Source: Sabellastarte sp. h YS-2021
Taxonomy: Eukaryota; Annelida; Polychaeta; Sabellida; Sabellidae
NCBI GenBank assembly: GCA_964017235.1
Contig: OZ024935.1
Location: 88,689,052 to 88,753,051 of the forward strand
DNA length: 64,000 nt
Direction: 5' to 3'
Positions 1 through 11,929 of the stretch are shown here, in pieces (positions within the stretch are counted from its first letter, which is position 1; each line of letters opens with the position of its first letter). Under the pieces are notes generated by a model, which did not search any database, was not told where the DNA came from, and saw nothing but the letters and a program-made list of their open reading frames with translations. Made by a program: the position numbers and the translations under genes.

Positions 1-159
1 ATTGGGAGGCCATGTAGAGAGTACCATAAACTGCAAATTATTTAACCTAAACTTTGCTGCTAAAATGGTGACAAAAACATGTGAATCAGCCCAAAAGAGA
101 AGTAAATGTTAATCTATAAGTCTGACTGGTGTCTGATGTTCCTATGTAATCAAGCATGG

Positions 160-530
160 ATCTCACTCCTGCATCTACCAGTAACCAGAGCTAAGAGGAA
201 GACAGGTTTGAAATTCAAATGCCTCTTTAATGGGTTCAAGGGAGCCTCTGTTAGCTGCTGAAGGACAGGGAAAGGTTCCAGGATAGGATGCCCCTCCAAC
301 CTTTGGGTCTGTCTCTGTGGAAACTATCCATGAGACGAGTGAGACTCTCATCTTTGCTCACATTAATAGGCAAACTAGAAATAGGACGCCCTGTTGATAG
401 TAGGTGCGAATAGAAACAGGATAGCATAGAAGAACACACATTATCATGTGTAATGTCCACCCCATGAACCTTTTGCCAAAATTTTACAGTAGTCTTACAA
501 CACCCTGTTTCATTTGTAAAATATATCAAT
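160..530 (-). pseudogene. tyrosine-recombinase (DIRS-type) fragment
   Basis: Part of the integrase of a DIRS-like retroelement, the enzyme that inserts the circular DNA copy. Read on the minus strand, the 251-529 frame contains 'SFHRDRPKGW' followed by 'WNLSL'. The recombinase of the larger element at 55.6-59.8 kb has 'SFHRDRPKRSR' followed by 'KWNLS' at the equivalent place, in the junction between the core-binding and catalytic domains. Only about 90 codons remain and no catalytic R-H-R-Y residues are present, so this is dead. Its 5' part (about 376-530) recurs at 35018-35172, where the homology then stops. The fragment is therefore part of a larger duplicated unit. Confidence 0.6.
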
Positions 531-559
531 GATGCTTAAATATTTATTAGTGTAGATGT

Positions 560-1320
560 AAATTATTTCAGCTTCATGCCTTTTTGCATTGGTTGGGTCG
601 AAAATTTTGACGAAATCACTCTATCTTGCACGGTTAAGAAGCAAATTCCTGTTTTTCTATTTTTGGCAAAAATTTGAAAATTCAAAATGGCCGCCATTTT
701 TGGGAAAAGGAAAATTTTTTGAAAATTCCCAAGAGTACATTTCTTAGATACCCCATGGGTTGAAAATTTCGACAAAATCACTCTATCTCGCACGGTTAAG
801 GAGATAGAAGCAAATTTGTGTTTTGCCATTTTTGGCAAAAATTCGAAATATCAAAATGGCCGCCATTTTTGGGGAGGGGAAATTTTTTTGAAAATTGCAA
901 AGAGAACATTCCTCAGATACCCTGTGGGTCGAAAATTTCGACGAAATCGCTCTATCTCGCACGGTTTAGGAGATATGAGCACATTTGCCTTTTTCAGTAT
1001 TCAAAATAGCTAATTACTCATTTATTTAATTAATTACTCACTCATCTATAAAGCAATTCCCTCCAAAAGCAATCCCATACAAGCTATTAACCCAATGAAC
1101 CTCCATACCAAATTTCAGAAAGCTAGGCTTAATAGCATTCCTTAAAATGTCTGGAAACCAAAGAGCTACTCAAAAGTAGCAAAGTAGCTATTACTCAGTT
1201 AGCTATAGAGCTATCATCACCAAAAGCAATCCCATACAAGCTATTAACCCAATAAACCTGCATGCCAAATTTGGTAAAGATAGGATAAGAACTGTTGCCT
1301 AAAATGTCTGGAAACCAAGT
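560..1320. repeat. tandem array of ~160-bp 'GGCCGCCATTTTTGG' units, copy 1
   Basis: Degenerate units each carry a GAAAATTTYGACGAAATC segment, then CTCTATCTCGCACGGTTAAGG, then a CAAAATGGCCGCCATTTTTGG palindrome. About two and a half units are present. They are followed by a distinctive tail (about 1010-1320) containing 'CAATCCCATACAAGCTATTA' twice. The whole block, including the recombinase scrap before it, is repeated at 35018-36610 with more units. The short frames across it are by-products of the repeat and not genes. Confidence 0.85.
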
Positions 1321-2022
1321 GGGACGCCGGACACCACTGGGGGGTGGACATAATTCCCCAGTTTGTCTGCAATAGCTGATGTGTAGCTGTCAATAGAATA
1401 GAACATCAACACTCCCAGATGTAGCAAGCTTCTCAACAGAAGACTGGGTGACTGGACCAGTAGTCCCTGGCCACTGACCGGTGGCTGCGCATCTGACACT
1501 GGCACAGTGACACGTTGAAAGGTCAGTAGACCAGCTCGAGGCTGCAAAGTTCTAGCCATGAACACGTCTTCAAGCCTGGAGAACCTCACTCCATTTAGCA
1601 TCCAATGCCTGATATCTTTAGCTGAAGCAGAAGTTCTGGATTTCTTCTTCGACTCCTTAATAGGGATCTGTTTCTTCTTATTCCATAGTCAGCTTCTTAA
1701 CAGAAGCACTGGTGTCAGCCTCTCCAAGAAATTTTCATGACAGCGGGGTCTACTAACACAGCAAGGGTGGCTGATTTCTTCTTTTTGGGCTTTATATGAC
1801 GGTGTGGATAATTGCAGTTTTTGTTCAGAAGTCAAACTGTTTCTGTACTCACACTCTTGTTTCAATGTACATGGGTCATCAGTCATCACCCAGCTCCTTA
1901 CCGTGGCATCGCATGCATTTCTTGTGGAGACCAAACGCCGCCATCATATGCCCACAACTACCCCTTTTCTGATCTTGAGAGGCCATGATGCAAGAAGAAA
2001 CAGTTTATATAACAATGAAATT
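1320..2022. other. unassigned sequence
   Basis: Fragmentary frames run on both strands (for example minus 1601-1299 and plus 1804-2061), but none shows a family motif, and neither a splice pattern nor a repeat match could be made out. It begins exactly where the homology with 36610 ends. The lysine-rich stretch read on the minus strand near 1770-1800 could be gag-like, but I cannot support that. Confidence 0.3.
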
Positions 2023-2035
2023 AAAATAAAGTTCA

Positions 2036-2252
2036 GGGGGGCTCACTGGTGTAGCGGTTAGAGTTCTCGCCTCCAACCTCTGAGGCCACCGGTTCGAATC
2101 TCGGGACGGGTGCTTCATGTTGGAAAGTTGGTAGTTACTTGCCGATGCCCGGTGGTTTAGAGTGCAGTATGCACTGGTTTCCTCCACCTGTAAACTACCC
2201 GACACAATATGGCCCTGGCTGTTGAACGCGACGTAAAACAACAAATAAATCC
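2036..2252 (+). mobile_element. tRNA-derived SINE with 13-bp target duplication
   Basis: The head looks like a tRNA gene. An A-box-like segment 'TGGTGTAGCGGTTAGAG' is followed by a B-box-like 'GGTTCGAATC', the internal pol III promoter. The body ends with 'GCGACGTAAAACAACAAATAAAT', and an AT-rich tail follows. The flanks repeat AAAATAAAGTTCA at 2023-2035 and 2253-2265, which marks retrotransposition ends exactly. It belongs to the same superfamily as the SINEs at 3287 and 63400 but is more diverged. Confidence 0.9.
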
Positions 2253-3286
2253 AAAATAAAGTTCAACTCTATAGAATAGTGACAAATTCTAAAACTTTGA
2301 GAGTTGTGCAGAACACATGCCAAATGGAAAGATGCCATCTAGACAGGAAGTATAATGTGCTACCTAGCAAATGCACAGTCCCAGACTGGTCCTGCCAGTG
2401 GATATCACACAGCGACTTTTTCTGTCATATTGTGGCTGACCGGTATAGCAAATTGTCCATTAGGTAAGATGTATTAATGCAACAAAATGTGTATTTCATA
2501 TAAGTAAACCACTAAAAAAGTTTAAACATTAACTTAACCTTTAATTTAAGTCATTATCATTGAATTTGGTTTCTTCACACTGGTATTTGCCTCATACTTT
2601 TCTTCGTGCAAGAAAAGGCACAGTCAGAGTGTTGTAAGTTCCTTGCTGCACCATAGCTTCATCCATCTACTTAAGAGTCTGTTAAATGGCTTGGTTATAG
2701 CTTTGATTTTAATGCTCCCACTGTACAGAATGCTCTTCCTGGTCAGGTTTGTGCATTACCATCTCTGTCCTCCCTTGAGCAGAAGTTTAGATCTACTTTT
2801 ACATGAAGACTTACAGACCTTAGTTTTCACGATCTACCTTGCGTTCTTTATGGTACTTGACCACTGATATTGAAATTTGGCTGTCTTTATGCTGTTGCAC
2901 CTTAGAGTGGAGATTAAGCACTAGCAAGGTCCAATTTAGAATAGATTTTAGGATTTAGATTAGATTGAGATTGGATAAGAAGGAGAACAAAATACCTCTC
3001 CTTCGGAGATACAAAGAACTAAGAAAGAACATAAATTGAGGAAAAAAGCCTTTATTTGGTCTTTTTGTTGTGACAACAAAATTATGTTATTTGTGAATAA
3101 ACGTTTAAAGCAATACAAACTTGTAAGTTTATTACAAAGTGAAAAAAAAACAAATAAAATCAAACAGATGATGGAACAATGCCTTGATGGAATAAATTAA
3201 TGCGCCAAAATATAATAACAGTATGTTTTAAACATACCTTTCTAATATAAACATAATATACATGTACCAAAATTTGATGCCAAGTT

Positions 3287-3525
3287 GGGGGCCATGGTGG
3301 CAGAGTGGTAACACTCTCGCCTCCCACCTCTGAGGCCGGGCTTCGGATCCCGACCTGGCCTCAAGTGGGAAAGCTGGTAGTTGCTTGCCGTTGGTCGGCA
3401 GTTTACAGTACAGAAACTTGACCAACTGTATGTACTCGATTCCTCTGCCCTTCCAACTACCCGTCGTGACATGACGAGTACAGTGTTGAAAGCGACGTAA
3501 AACCCAAATAAATAAATAAATAAAC
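3287..3525 (+). mobile_element. tRNA-derived SINE with 12-bp target duplication
   Basis: Starts 'GGGGCCATGGTGGCAGAGTGG' (A box), with a B-box-like 'GGCTTCGGATCCCG' about 45 nt further on. The body contains 'GTTGCTTGCCGTTGGTCGGC', and the 3' end is 'GCGACGTAAAACCC' followed by (AAAT)n. The duplication TGATGCCAAGTT is exact at 3275-3286 and 3526-3537. It is about 85-90% like the minus-strand copy at 63400-63637 by eye. Confidence 0.93.
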
Positions 3526-3537
3526 TGATGCCAAGTT

Positions 3538-4755
3538 TTTATGCAAGTTTTTTAGTCCCATTACTTTAAAACATTTCCACAAGGTATTATTTTCAAAGGT
3601 TTTTACTGTTTTTGTGAATATACAGCACATCTGTCAGAAAAAATATATCGTCAACAGAATCACTGGATATAATATTTGCCAAATTCACTGATTGTCAAAG
3701 TAATTCTTGTCTTGAATCTAAGATTTCTTTTCTTGCCGAGTTTTTATTCATTTTCATGTTTGAAACTTGTAATATAGGCCTCAGCTGCAACAACAAACTC
3801 AGCTTATATTTTACTTGCCAATCAATGACTTTTTAAAATTTTCCTATAATTTCATAAATTGACAATGTGCAAAAATTGGCAAAATAAAATTGGAGAAAGA
3901 TCAATTATACACCATTAGATCAAGTCCCTTCTAGAATCAACACAAATTTGTATGCAAAAGAAAGATGCATCCTAGCTAGCAAGCAACCTAGATAGCATCT
4001 AATGATAGCAATACATCACTTTCCATTGGAGACTTATGCCAAAGCTTTCCAGCCTTAATGACACAAGCAGGTTTCACATCACATACCTCTAGAACCAATA
4101 ACATGCAAGATATATGGACCAAAGTTTGGCTGATCACATTTGATTGGGAATAAGGGACCCACAGTCTCACATGACCACACCAAAACATTTCCATCCCACT
4201 TCCTTACTTTCAGTAGTGTTAAAATAATTATGTACTATTCAACAAGTGCTGATTTTTCATAAATATTTTAATACTGCAACCTACAAATACATTATATACA
4301 TCATTAGAAAGGTATTTTACAGAGCTAATATGCTCATTTTTGTTTTAAAAAAATCAAAGAAATGGCGGAGGTATCTCACTGAAGGTTTTATATGAATTGG
4401 TGCCCCCCATATATATTACAGACTTTTAACATTCTTTCTTTAAATATGGACTTATTTCACTTGATATTTTTACAAATGGTGGATAACAACATAGCTCATC
4501 AGACAAATACAAAAATAGCATATCACTTATGAAGACCAACAATAAAATACTCATAGTTGGCACATGTACAGCACTGTCATGTTCATTTGTGATGCATATT
4601 TTTTGGTATATTTCATTAAGCGCACCTATTTGAGGTAAGCTTTAAGAGAATCTTTGCATAACTTATTTGACAAAAATTTTCAAATCTGTACCAATTCACA
4701 ACTCTGTAATCATAGTATTATATGTTATGAACATCAGGGTACTCTCTATAAATAA
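3538..4755. other. 3' flank of the host gene; no further gene seen
   Basis: Low-GC sequence downstream (minus sense) of the stop codon at 4756. It probably holds the 3' untranslated region of the minus-strand gene. A minus-strand ATTAAA appears as TTTAAT near 4267, but no cleavage site can be fixed. No repeat family used elsewhere in the window was recognised here. Confidence 0.4.
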
Positions 4756-5422
4756 CTACAGATCAAGCAGTAGTATAGAAACTTTCCCTTGATACGGCAG
4801 TAAACGAATTTCCAACTGTCTAATCATCTCGCCTGCCGTTTCTTTTTCACTTCCAAAAACCATAGCTCCAAACTCATCATCTATGGTGGAACGGTGAAGT
4901 TGGGAGTCAAACACACACAGTACTTCTGGATCTGCAGTTACTGATACACTAACAACTTTGTATGGTTTGTACCTGTAAATCATTAGTATCTGCTTCTGGT
5001 TCAAGCTGATTATGTACCTGAGCATCACTTCAGGACAGTGAGAATACACATCCTCCTGAAACAAAAGCTTCAACCCTAAATCTTCACTTGCTTTCAAAGT
5101 GTCTTCTGGTCCCAAATTAATAGCCTGTCCCTTGTAGAATGTGTCATACAGAATATTTGCTTTTCTTAATGACTTAGTCACCTGCTCATGTAATAAACGA
5201 GGTGGACCCTTAACTGTGAGCACAGAGGGATCCTTTTGGACCATGTAGGCAAATTGAAGTACAGCAATAGCACTAGCATAGGAAAATTGTGTACGCCCAT
5301 CAATTGTGGAGTCAGCGATTGCTCTGTGAAACCAGTAGATAAACAGGCGGTCTGAAATCCCAAGTGGTCCTCGAATCACAATGGTTTTATTGATATCGTC
5401 CCTATCTGTAGCAAAAGCTTTC
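4756..5422 (-). CDS. terminal exon of an unrecognised host protein
   Basis: The last exon of a minus-strand gene. The acceptor is at 5424-5423, reading 'ttctgtcattctcag|GAAAGC' with a good pyrimidine tract. The first G completes an AAG codon begun in the previous exon, and the frame is then open for 221 codons to the stop at 4756. Visible stretches include 'IVIRGPLGISDRLFIYW', 'GRTQFSYASAIAVLQFAYMV', 'LGLKLLFQEDVYSHCPE' and 'VLCVFDSQLHRSTIDDEFG'. There is no signal peptide or clear membrane span. The pattern FDS-(7-8)-G resembles the late strand of papain-fold deubiquitinase-like domains, where FDSH is common, but the histidine is missing here and the match is weak. Function is unknown. It is a real gene rather than an element because of the long open frame, the matching splice phases and the absence of repeat copies in the window. 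Confidence 0.8.
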
Positions 5423-6626
5423 CTGAGAATGACAGAAACACAACAGAACCTTTATTATATTAACTCATTTAAACTATATTGATAACCAGACTGTGCCAAC
5501 TAAACACCAACATATCCCCAGTCAGGCCACATCTCTCACACCACAGGTATTCACTGGGTAGTTTTTGTAGCACCCATTTTGTGTGATTTATAATTTTTTT
5601 TCAACCAGTTTTAATTTTTTTGTCAAACCATTTTTTTCTCTTTCTTTTTTCAATCTTCCTGCAATGATAAGATAAATCCTCTTTTGAAGTATTTAAATGG
5701 TTTTCAGTGATTTCTAAAATAGTAGTACAGCTAAAGAGATTAGATGTGCACATGATTTACATTAAAAAGTAGGATAACTCAGTTCATATTACTTTAAAAG
5801 TTATGAGCAAGATACGATAAAAGTAGGGAAAATTTTATGTAAATCACCCGATTGATTTTAACACTGACTGGGATGAGGTAGAGTGGTGCAAAGGTTATAA
5901 ACTGGGTCTCTGGTCAGATTTGCTACTTCTAAGTTGTAAAGCAAAATATGTAAAATAGCAAAAGCAAATCTCCTGGGTAGACTGTTCATGGTTCCTTATA
6001 TACACATTAAATGTCTACTTAATGCCTTGTTTTTAGAACATGTAAAATGAATATATTAACATATTCCTAGATGAAATTTCAGTTTAATCAGTCACATTGT
6101 ATGACAGCTACAGAGCTTAAAAGTAGCAAGAAGTCCATTAATTGGTTCTTTGTGGGTATTTAGAGACCTTAAGGTAAAGACTTAAAATTTTACACAGACA
6201 AAGATAACACAACAAAGTTATACCTTATACAGTTCTGAGATTTGTCAATGAAAAGTTGTTATACTTACCATTTCCAAGTTAGAGGGCAAAATATGTGAAA
6301 AATGTAGAAAAAATGTCTAATTAGAGTCTTCATGGGCCTCAAAAACAATTTTAACCTCAACATACAGTTTTAATTTTTGGCACATGTAAGAAGAATATAT
6401 TAAGGTGTTCCCAGGTGCACCAAGTTTGAACAAAATCTGTGAAAATATTTTTGAGTTATTGTACAGTGGCAGTGCGACACACATAAAAACCAGTAAATCC
6501 CCACTTTTGTCTGGGAATGTAATTATGATACTCATAATGTTATACATGAGAACATTACACAACCAATTACTCCACAGTAAGGAGAATTATAATGTTATAC
6601 CTGAGAATACTATAACATAGCCTTAC
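5423..6626 (-). other. intron of the host gene
   Basis: About 1.2 kb between donor 'TTCAAA|GTAAGG' (6627/6626) and acceptor 'CTCAG|GAAAGC' (5423/5422). Both follow the GT-AG rule and phase is kept: two bases of a codon lie before it and one after. The interior is AT-rich with no recognised element. Confidence 0.75.
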
Positions 6627-6814
6627 TTTGAACAGCAGGAGACAAATAATCTCACTGTTGCTGCATCTTCTGCGGTACGAATATTTGGCGGTGGGCCAAA
6701 AGCTTTTATTTTCTCAGTGACATAGTCAGCACTACAGATGTGTTCATCATTATCTATCATAGCCAGCCGCTCAGCAACACAGGAGTCACAGCCAGCCAGC
6801 TCACAGTGACATTG
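6627..6814 (-). CDS. penultimate exon of the same host protein, cysteine-rich
   Basis: Lies upstream of the terminal exon. The acceptor is 'CTTCTTTTTAATTAG|CAATG' and the donor 'TTCAAA|GTAAGG'. The 188 nt are open in one frame and give 62 codons plus two bases. The start is rich in cysteine and histidine in the pattern CxCx4Cx2C ('QCHCELAGCDSC'), possibly a small metal-binding site. It continues with 'ADYVTEKIKAFGPPPNIRTA' and 'RLFVSCCS'. Joined to the next exon the frame stays open. Earlier exons and the start codon were not found in the window, so the gene is 5'-incomplete here. Confidence 0.72.
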
Positions 6815-7471
6815 CTAATTAAAAAGAAGAGAGTGTTCAGTAAAGGCCTGAACTGATAAGATCCAATAGGCTGAGATAAAAGCAAAAATATGGTAAAGAG
6901 ATATACAAAGTTGAAGCAAAAATAAGGAAGTTCTTGTCATTTTAACTAGAGCTTGATGGTGTATGCTGATGATACTACCAATCACTTGAAAGTTGGAAAA
7001 TTTATCAAAATCAAAAGGGGTTTTCATCAGCTCATATCATAGTTATACACAAGCTACTGGGTCTCTATTGTCTTTAATGTTTTGGAATTCTTGTGTTTTT
7101 CTATTTTTCAAGTCAGATTAGTTATGGTATGTTTTATGCACAACAATTTTATTACAGAACAATTATGGAGGATCAACAACCAATGTGTTACAGGGTTCAT
7201 TGTACATATTGCCATAAAAGGTTAAAGGCCAGTATCAGGATTTACTTCCCTCTCAGCAGTCAAAGTCAAGTCATGAGATGACCGGAGTACATGGTGTGGT
7301 CAGCTGAAAAGAAATCCACTGCTAAAGATGTGACAGCCTAGTGACTGAATGCCACAATTGTTACTCACTTGGCAACTGAGAATTATTTGTCACAAAGATC
7401 TGTTTCAACAATTACAATTTCTTTCCATCATCAGGTGAATGTAATTTGTTCAGGAATAAAACAAGCATTGG

Positions 7472-7700
7472 AGATGAGTGCACACCGCAGCCTGGGGAAA
7501 TAGCTTTCAACACCATGTGATATAGACAAAATGAAACAGTGGAAAGGTTAGGAGACTTTCAAAGCAAATTGTTATGTGTCAGTTACGTAAAGGACCAAAT
7601 GATGTTAGCAGAGAAAATAGCATTTAAGAGAGAAAATGTCTGTAAATTATGAAGCTGTAAAATTTATTAACTGAAGTAAAGATACCAACAGAAAATACAC
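7472..7700 (+). repeat. 5' module of the composite 'AGGTCA' repeat family, copy 1
   Basis: Contains 'GCACACCGCAGCCTGGGGAA' followed by 'TTTCAACACCATG'. The same block precedes the AGGTCA tandem array in three other places (28738, 52024 and 54607). It therefore behaves as a fixed leading module of one element family. Confidence 0.75.
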
Positions 7701-7779
7701 AATCAAGTAAAAATCCATATAATAATCAGTTACAGCAATCCAAATATATTGGCCCTACGAGAAATATGTCTCAATTATG

Positions 7780-9600
7780 GCAGGTGAACACACTCTGGCA
7801 GGACCAAGGTTAAAGATCACACCATCACTTAGAATACCTGCACCCCCAACCAATGACCCATCAAGAATCAACTTTCTACAATTTTTGCAACTTTTTCTTT
7901 TAGCAGTTTCTGAGATATGGCCCAGACAAGATTTCAAGGTCAAGAACACTAAAACAAGGTTAAATCAAGATCGTTGCTCACCTACATTCTCTAACCAATG
8001 TCCCTAACCAATATCAACTTCCTACACCTTACAGTTTCTAAGGTATAGCCCAGAGAAGATTTTTAAGTTCAAGGTCACTGCAGAAAGGTCAAATCAAGGT
8101 CATACAATGACACTGCATACCCAAACCCCTAACTAATGTCAATACCAAATGTCAACCTTCTATACCTTATAGATTCCGAGATATAGTCTGGACAAAATTT
8201 TAATGGTCAAAGTCACTACACCAAGCTCAAGGGCTATATTAAGGTAACACAATGATGTTGCACACCTACACTCCGTAACCAGTGAAAATACAAAGTATCA
8301 ACTTCCTATACTTTACACTTTCCAAGATATAGCCCAGACAAGATGCTAAAGGACAAGGTCATGACAGCAACATCAAAGGTTAAATCAAGATCACACCATT
8401 ACATTGCATAATTATCTACACCCTCTAGCCAATGTCCCGACCAACTATCAACTTCATCCACCTTACGGTTTCTGAGATATAGCCCATATAGGATTTTCAA
8501 ACTTAAGGTCACTACAGCAAGGTCAGAGGTCAAATCAAGGTCAAACCATGACGTTGCACACCTATACAAATATCAACTTGCTACAGCTTATGGTTTCTGA
8601 CATATAGCCCGGACAAGATTTTAAAGATCAAGGTCACTACAACAAAGTAAAAGATCAAATCTTCAGTCAATGTCCCTACCAAGTTTCAACTTCCTGAAAC
8701 TTATGGTTTCTGAGATATAGCTCAGACAAGATATTAAAGGTTAAGGTCACTACAGCAAGGCCAAAGGCCAAATCAAGGTCACACTATGATCTTGCATATC
8801 TACACTCTCTAACCAAATGTCCCTACCAACTATCAACTTCCTACACTTTATGGTTTCTAAGAGATAGCCCGAACAAGATTTTAAAGGTCAAGGCAACTAC
8901 AGCAAGGTCAAAGGTCCAATCAAGGCCACATCATTATGCTGCACACCTACAACCATTAACCAATGTCCCTACAAGTATCACCTTCCTACATCTGGCAGTT
9001 TCTGAGATATAACCATTTTGAAGGTCAAGATCACTATGGCAAGAACAAAGGTTAAATCAAGGTCGACGATGACATTGCACACCTACACCCCCAACAATGT
9101 CCCTACCAACTATCAACTTCCTACAACTTATGGTTTCTGAAATATAGCCTGGACAAGGTTTTAAAGATCAAGGTTACTACAATGAAGTAAAAGATCAAAT
9201 CAAGGTCGCACCATGATATTGCACACTTACACCCTCAGTCAATGTACCTACCAAGTTTCAACTTCCTACACCTTATGGTTTCTGAGAGGTAGCCCGGACA
9301 AGAATTTAAAGTTCAAGGTCACTACAGCAAGGTGAAAGGACAAATCAAGATCACACCATTACGTTGCACACCTGCACCCATTCACCAATGTCCCTACAAA
9401 GTATCAACTTTTATATCTGGTGGTTTCTGAGATATAATACAAATGAGCTTTTGAAGGTCAAGATCACTATGGCAAGAACAAAGGTTAAATCAAGGTCGCA
9501 CCATGACATTGCACGTCTACACCCCCAACCAATGTCACTACCAAGTTTCATCTTCCTACAATTTCTGAAATACAGCATGGAAAACCTTTTTCCAGCTTAA
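7780..9600 (+). repeat. tandem array of ~150-bp units rich in AGGTCA half-sites
   Basis: About ten to twelve degenerate units. Each reads: catgacattgcacacctacacc, then 'CCAATGTCCCTACCAA', 'TATCAACTTCCTACACCTTA', 'GGTTTCTGAGATATAGCCC', 'GGACAAGATTTTAAAGGTCA', and finally clustered AGGTCA motifs. Many units hold an AGGTCA-A-AGGTCA pair (spacing 1) and an extended TCAAGGTCA site. No reading frame crosses more than a unit or so. The first units (7780-8050) are the most diverged. Confidence 0.9.
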
Positions 9601-9639
9601 CCTAACACATAGAGAATTCAGCCATTCGTAAAAAGAGAC

Positions 9640-10540
9640 ATTTTCAATTCAAGGTGGTGGAAAGTATCGGGAAAAGTAAAAATTTCTCAGAGGCACTGTT
9701 CCAGGAATTCTGGTATACGAAGGGCCCAAAATTTGCTCAAAATCGCTCTGTCTCTAACGGTTTTTGAGATAATCAATATTTTAAATTTCCAGCAAAATTC
9801 AAGATGACAGCCAGAATTTGGAAAATATAAATATTTTTAAGAGGCATTATATACAGGGTCAATAGCACCCAAAGGGTCCAAAATTTGCTCAAAATTGTTC
9901 TATCTTTAACAGTTTTCGAGATAATCGACCTTTTGAATTTTAGGCAAAATTTAAGATGGAGGCCAGAATTCAGTAAATTAAAATTTTTTTAGAGGTATTA
10001 TATAACAGGGTCTATAACACCCAAAGGATCAAAAATTTGCTCAAGATTGCTCTTTCTCTGTTTTTTGAGAAAATTGACATTTTTCATTTCTGGCAAGATT
10101 CACGATTGTAGCCAAAATTCAGAAAATTAAACATTTTTCAGAGGCATTATATTCAGGGTCTATAGCACTCAAGTGGCCTAAAAATGGCTCAAAATCACTC
10201 TATCTCTAGTAAATTTCCAGATAAACATTTTCAATCTCTGGCAAAATTCAAGATGGCATACGGTATTTTGAAAATTAAAAACATTTCAGTGACATTATAG
10301 ACAGGATCTGTAACACCCATAGGGTACAAAATAAATTCAAAATTGTTCGATCTCTTAGAGATAATCAACATTTTCAATTTCCAACGAAATTTAAGATGAC
10401 GACCGAAATTTGGAAAATTAAAAATTTTTCAGAGACATTATATCCTGGGTCTATAGTATCAAAACAGTAGGTGAATGACATATTTTAACAAAATACTCTA
10501 AATGCAATAGTTTTTAAGTTATAATTGATTTACTCAACAG
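9640..10540 (+). repeat. tandem array of ~150-bp 'CTCAAAATYGCTCTATCTCTAACGG' units
   Basis: About six diverged units. Each carries a 'CCAAAATTTGCTCAAAAT' segment, an 'ACGGTTTTTGAGATAATC' segment, a 'CAAAATTCAAGATGGC' segment and 'TTTTTCAGAGGCATTATA'. A shorter relative is at 59763-60100, directly beside the gag of the DIRS-like element. Confidence 0.8.
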
Positions 10541-10720
10541 TGATAACCTCACAGTAGCTATTACTCAGCTATGCAATGAGCTACAGGTCTGCAATTTTAT
10601 TATGTTATAGCTGACACAAAAGTAGGTGAATAACATATTTATACAAAATTCTCAAAATGCAATAGGTTACAAGTTATTTTCTGATTATGGAAGTTACTGA
10701 AAAGTCAGGAAGAAGCTACT
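10540..10720 (+). repeat. 'AAAGTAGGTGAATAACATATTT' repeat units
   Basis: Two copies of a unit combining 'AAAAGTAGGTGAATAACATA' with 'AATGCAATAG' and a 'CTCAACAGTGATAACCTC' segment. The full array of the same family is at 50640-51640, and a collapsed copy interrupts the gag gene at 58736-58988. Confidence 0.75.
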
Positions 10721-11640
10721 ACAGTTTGGCGCATAAGGGAGGGTCGGGGGGTAAAACTGACCGGCTATTTAGACTCTCCACATATTCTTTCTCAATACCT
10801 CTTAATACATTCTGAAGCTATAAAAGCAACAATAAAGGAGATATAAGGCAAAAACTGAAAATCAGCTATTTTATGACCCCAGTTTGACCCATAAGGGGAG
10901 GGGGGGGGCGGGGGTAAAACTGACCGGCTATTTAGACTCTCCACATATGCTTTCCCAATACCTCTTAATACATTCTGACCGGCTATTTAGACTCTCCACA
11001 TATTCTTTCTCAATACCTCTTAATACATTCTGAAGCTATAAAAGCAACAATAAAGGAGATATAAGGCAAAAACTCAAAATCAGCTATTTTATGACCCCAG
11101 TTTGACCCATAAGGGGGGGTCGGGGGGTTAAACTGACCGGCTATTTAGACTCTCCATATTTGCTTTCCCAATACCTCTTAATACATTCTGAAGCTATAAA
11201 AGCAACAATAAAGGAGATATAAGGCAAAAACTCAAAATCAGCTATTTTATGACCCCAGTTTGACCCATAAGGGGAGGCCAGGGGGTAAAACTGACCGGCT
11301 ATTTAGACTCTCCACATATGCTTTCCCAATACCTCTTAATATATTCTGAAGCTATAAAAGCAACAATAAAGAAGATAAAGGCAAAAACTCAAAATCGGCT
11401 ATTTTATGACCCCAGTTTGACCCATAAGGGGGGGTCGGGGGCTTAAACTGACCGGCTATTTAGACTCTCCATATATGCTTTCCCAATACCTCTTAATACA
11501 TTCTGAAGCTATAAAAGCAACAATAAAGGAGATATAAGGCAAAAACTCAAAATCAGCTATTTTATGACCCCAGTTTGACCCATAAGGGGGGGCCGTGGGG
11601 TAAAACTGACCGGCTATTTAGACTCTCCACATATGGTTTC
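10720..11640 (+). repeat. 158-bp tandem array with G-rich segments
   Basis: Units start at about 10882, 11101, 11258, 11416 and 11574. Each contains 'TTTGACCCATAAGGGG', a G-run of 6-10, 'AAACTGACCGGCTATTTAG' and 'AAAGCAACAATAAAGGAGAT'. The units are far more alike than in the neighbouring arrays, so amplification is recent. The 219-bp interval after 10882 includes a partial 61-bp internal duplication of the 'GACCGGCTATTTAGACTCTC' section. Confidence 0.93.
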
Positions 11641-11874
11641 CTATTACCTCCCAGTACATTTTATAGCTCTAAATGCAATACTTAAGAAGATAATAGGGGG
11701 GTTGGCCTAAATTTAAGGCTTTCAGATTGGAAGGTGTCAGAAAATCACTTATAAATGAGACATTTTTCAAGGGATTGCTCCCAAAATCTAATCAGCTCGC
11801 GTTTTCGATAGTATGAACAGGTGTGTCAAATTATAAGGCTCTGTAGCAAGTAGTTTTTCCTGAACTGTGATGAC

Positions 11875-11899
11875 GGGGGGGGGGGGGGGGGGGGGGGGG
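11875..11899 (+). repeat. poly-G run of 25
   Basis: An uninterrupted G homopolymer following GTGATGAC. Similar C runs on the + strand occur at 14722, 24623 and 49372. Its length should be treated as uncertain, because such runs are unstable and hard to sequence. Confidence 0.9.
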
Positions 11900-11929
11900 T
11901 GTACTTCAAAAAATAGTTTTTGATCATGT

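Noticed and set aside
4756..5340. Assigning the host gene to a papain-like deubiquitinase family
   Set aside because: Only a weak FDS-x-G resemblance was seen. The expected His is Gln and no catalytic Cys motif could be placed, so I left the function unknown.
7780..9600. A CRISPR array or other direct-repeat immune locus
   Set aside because: The units are contiguous and degenerate, there are no unique spacers of constant length, and the setting is eukaryotic.
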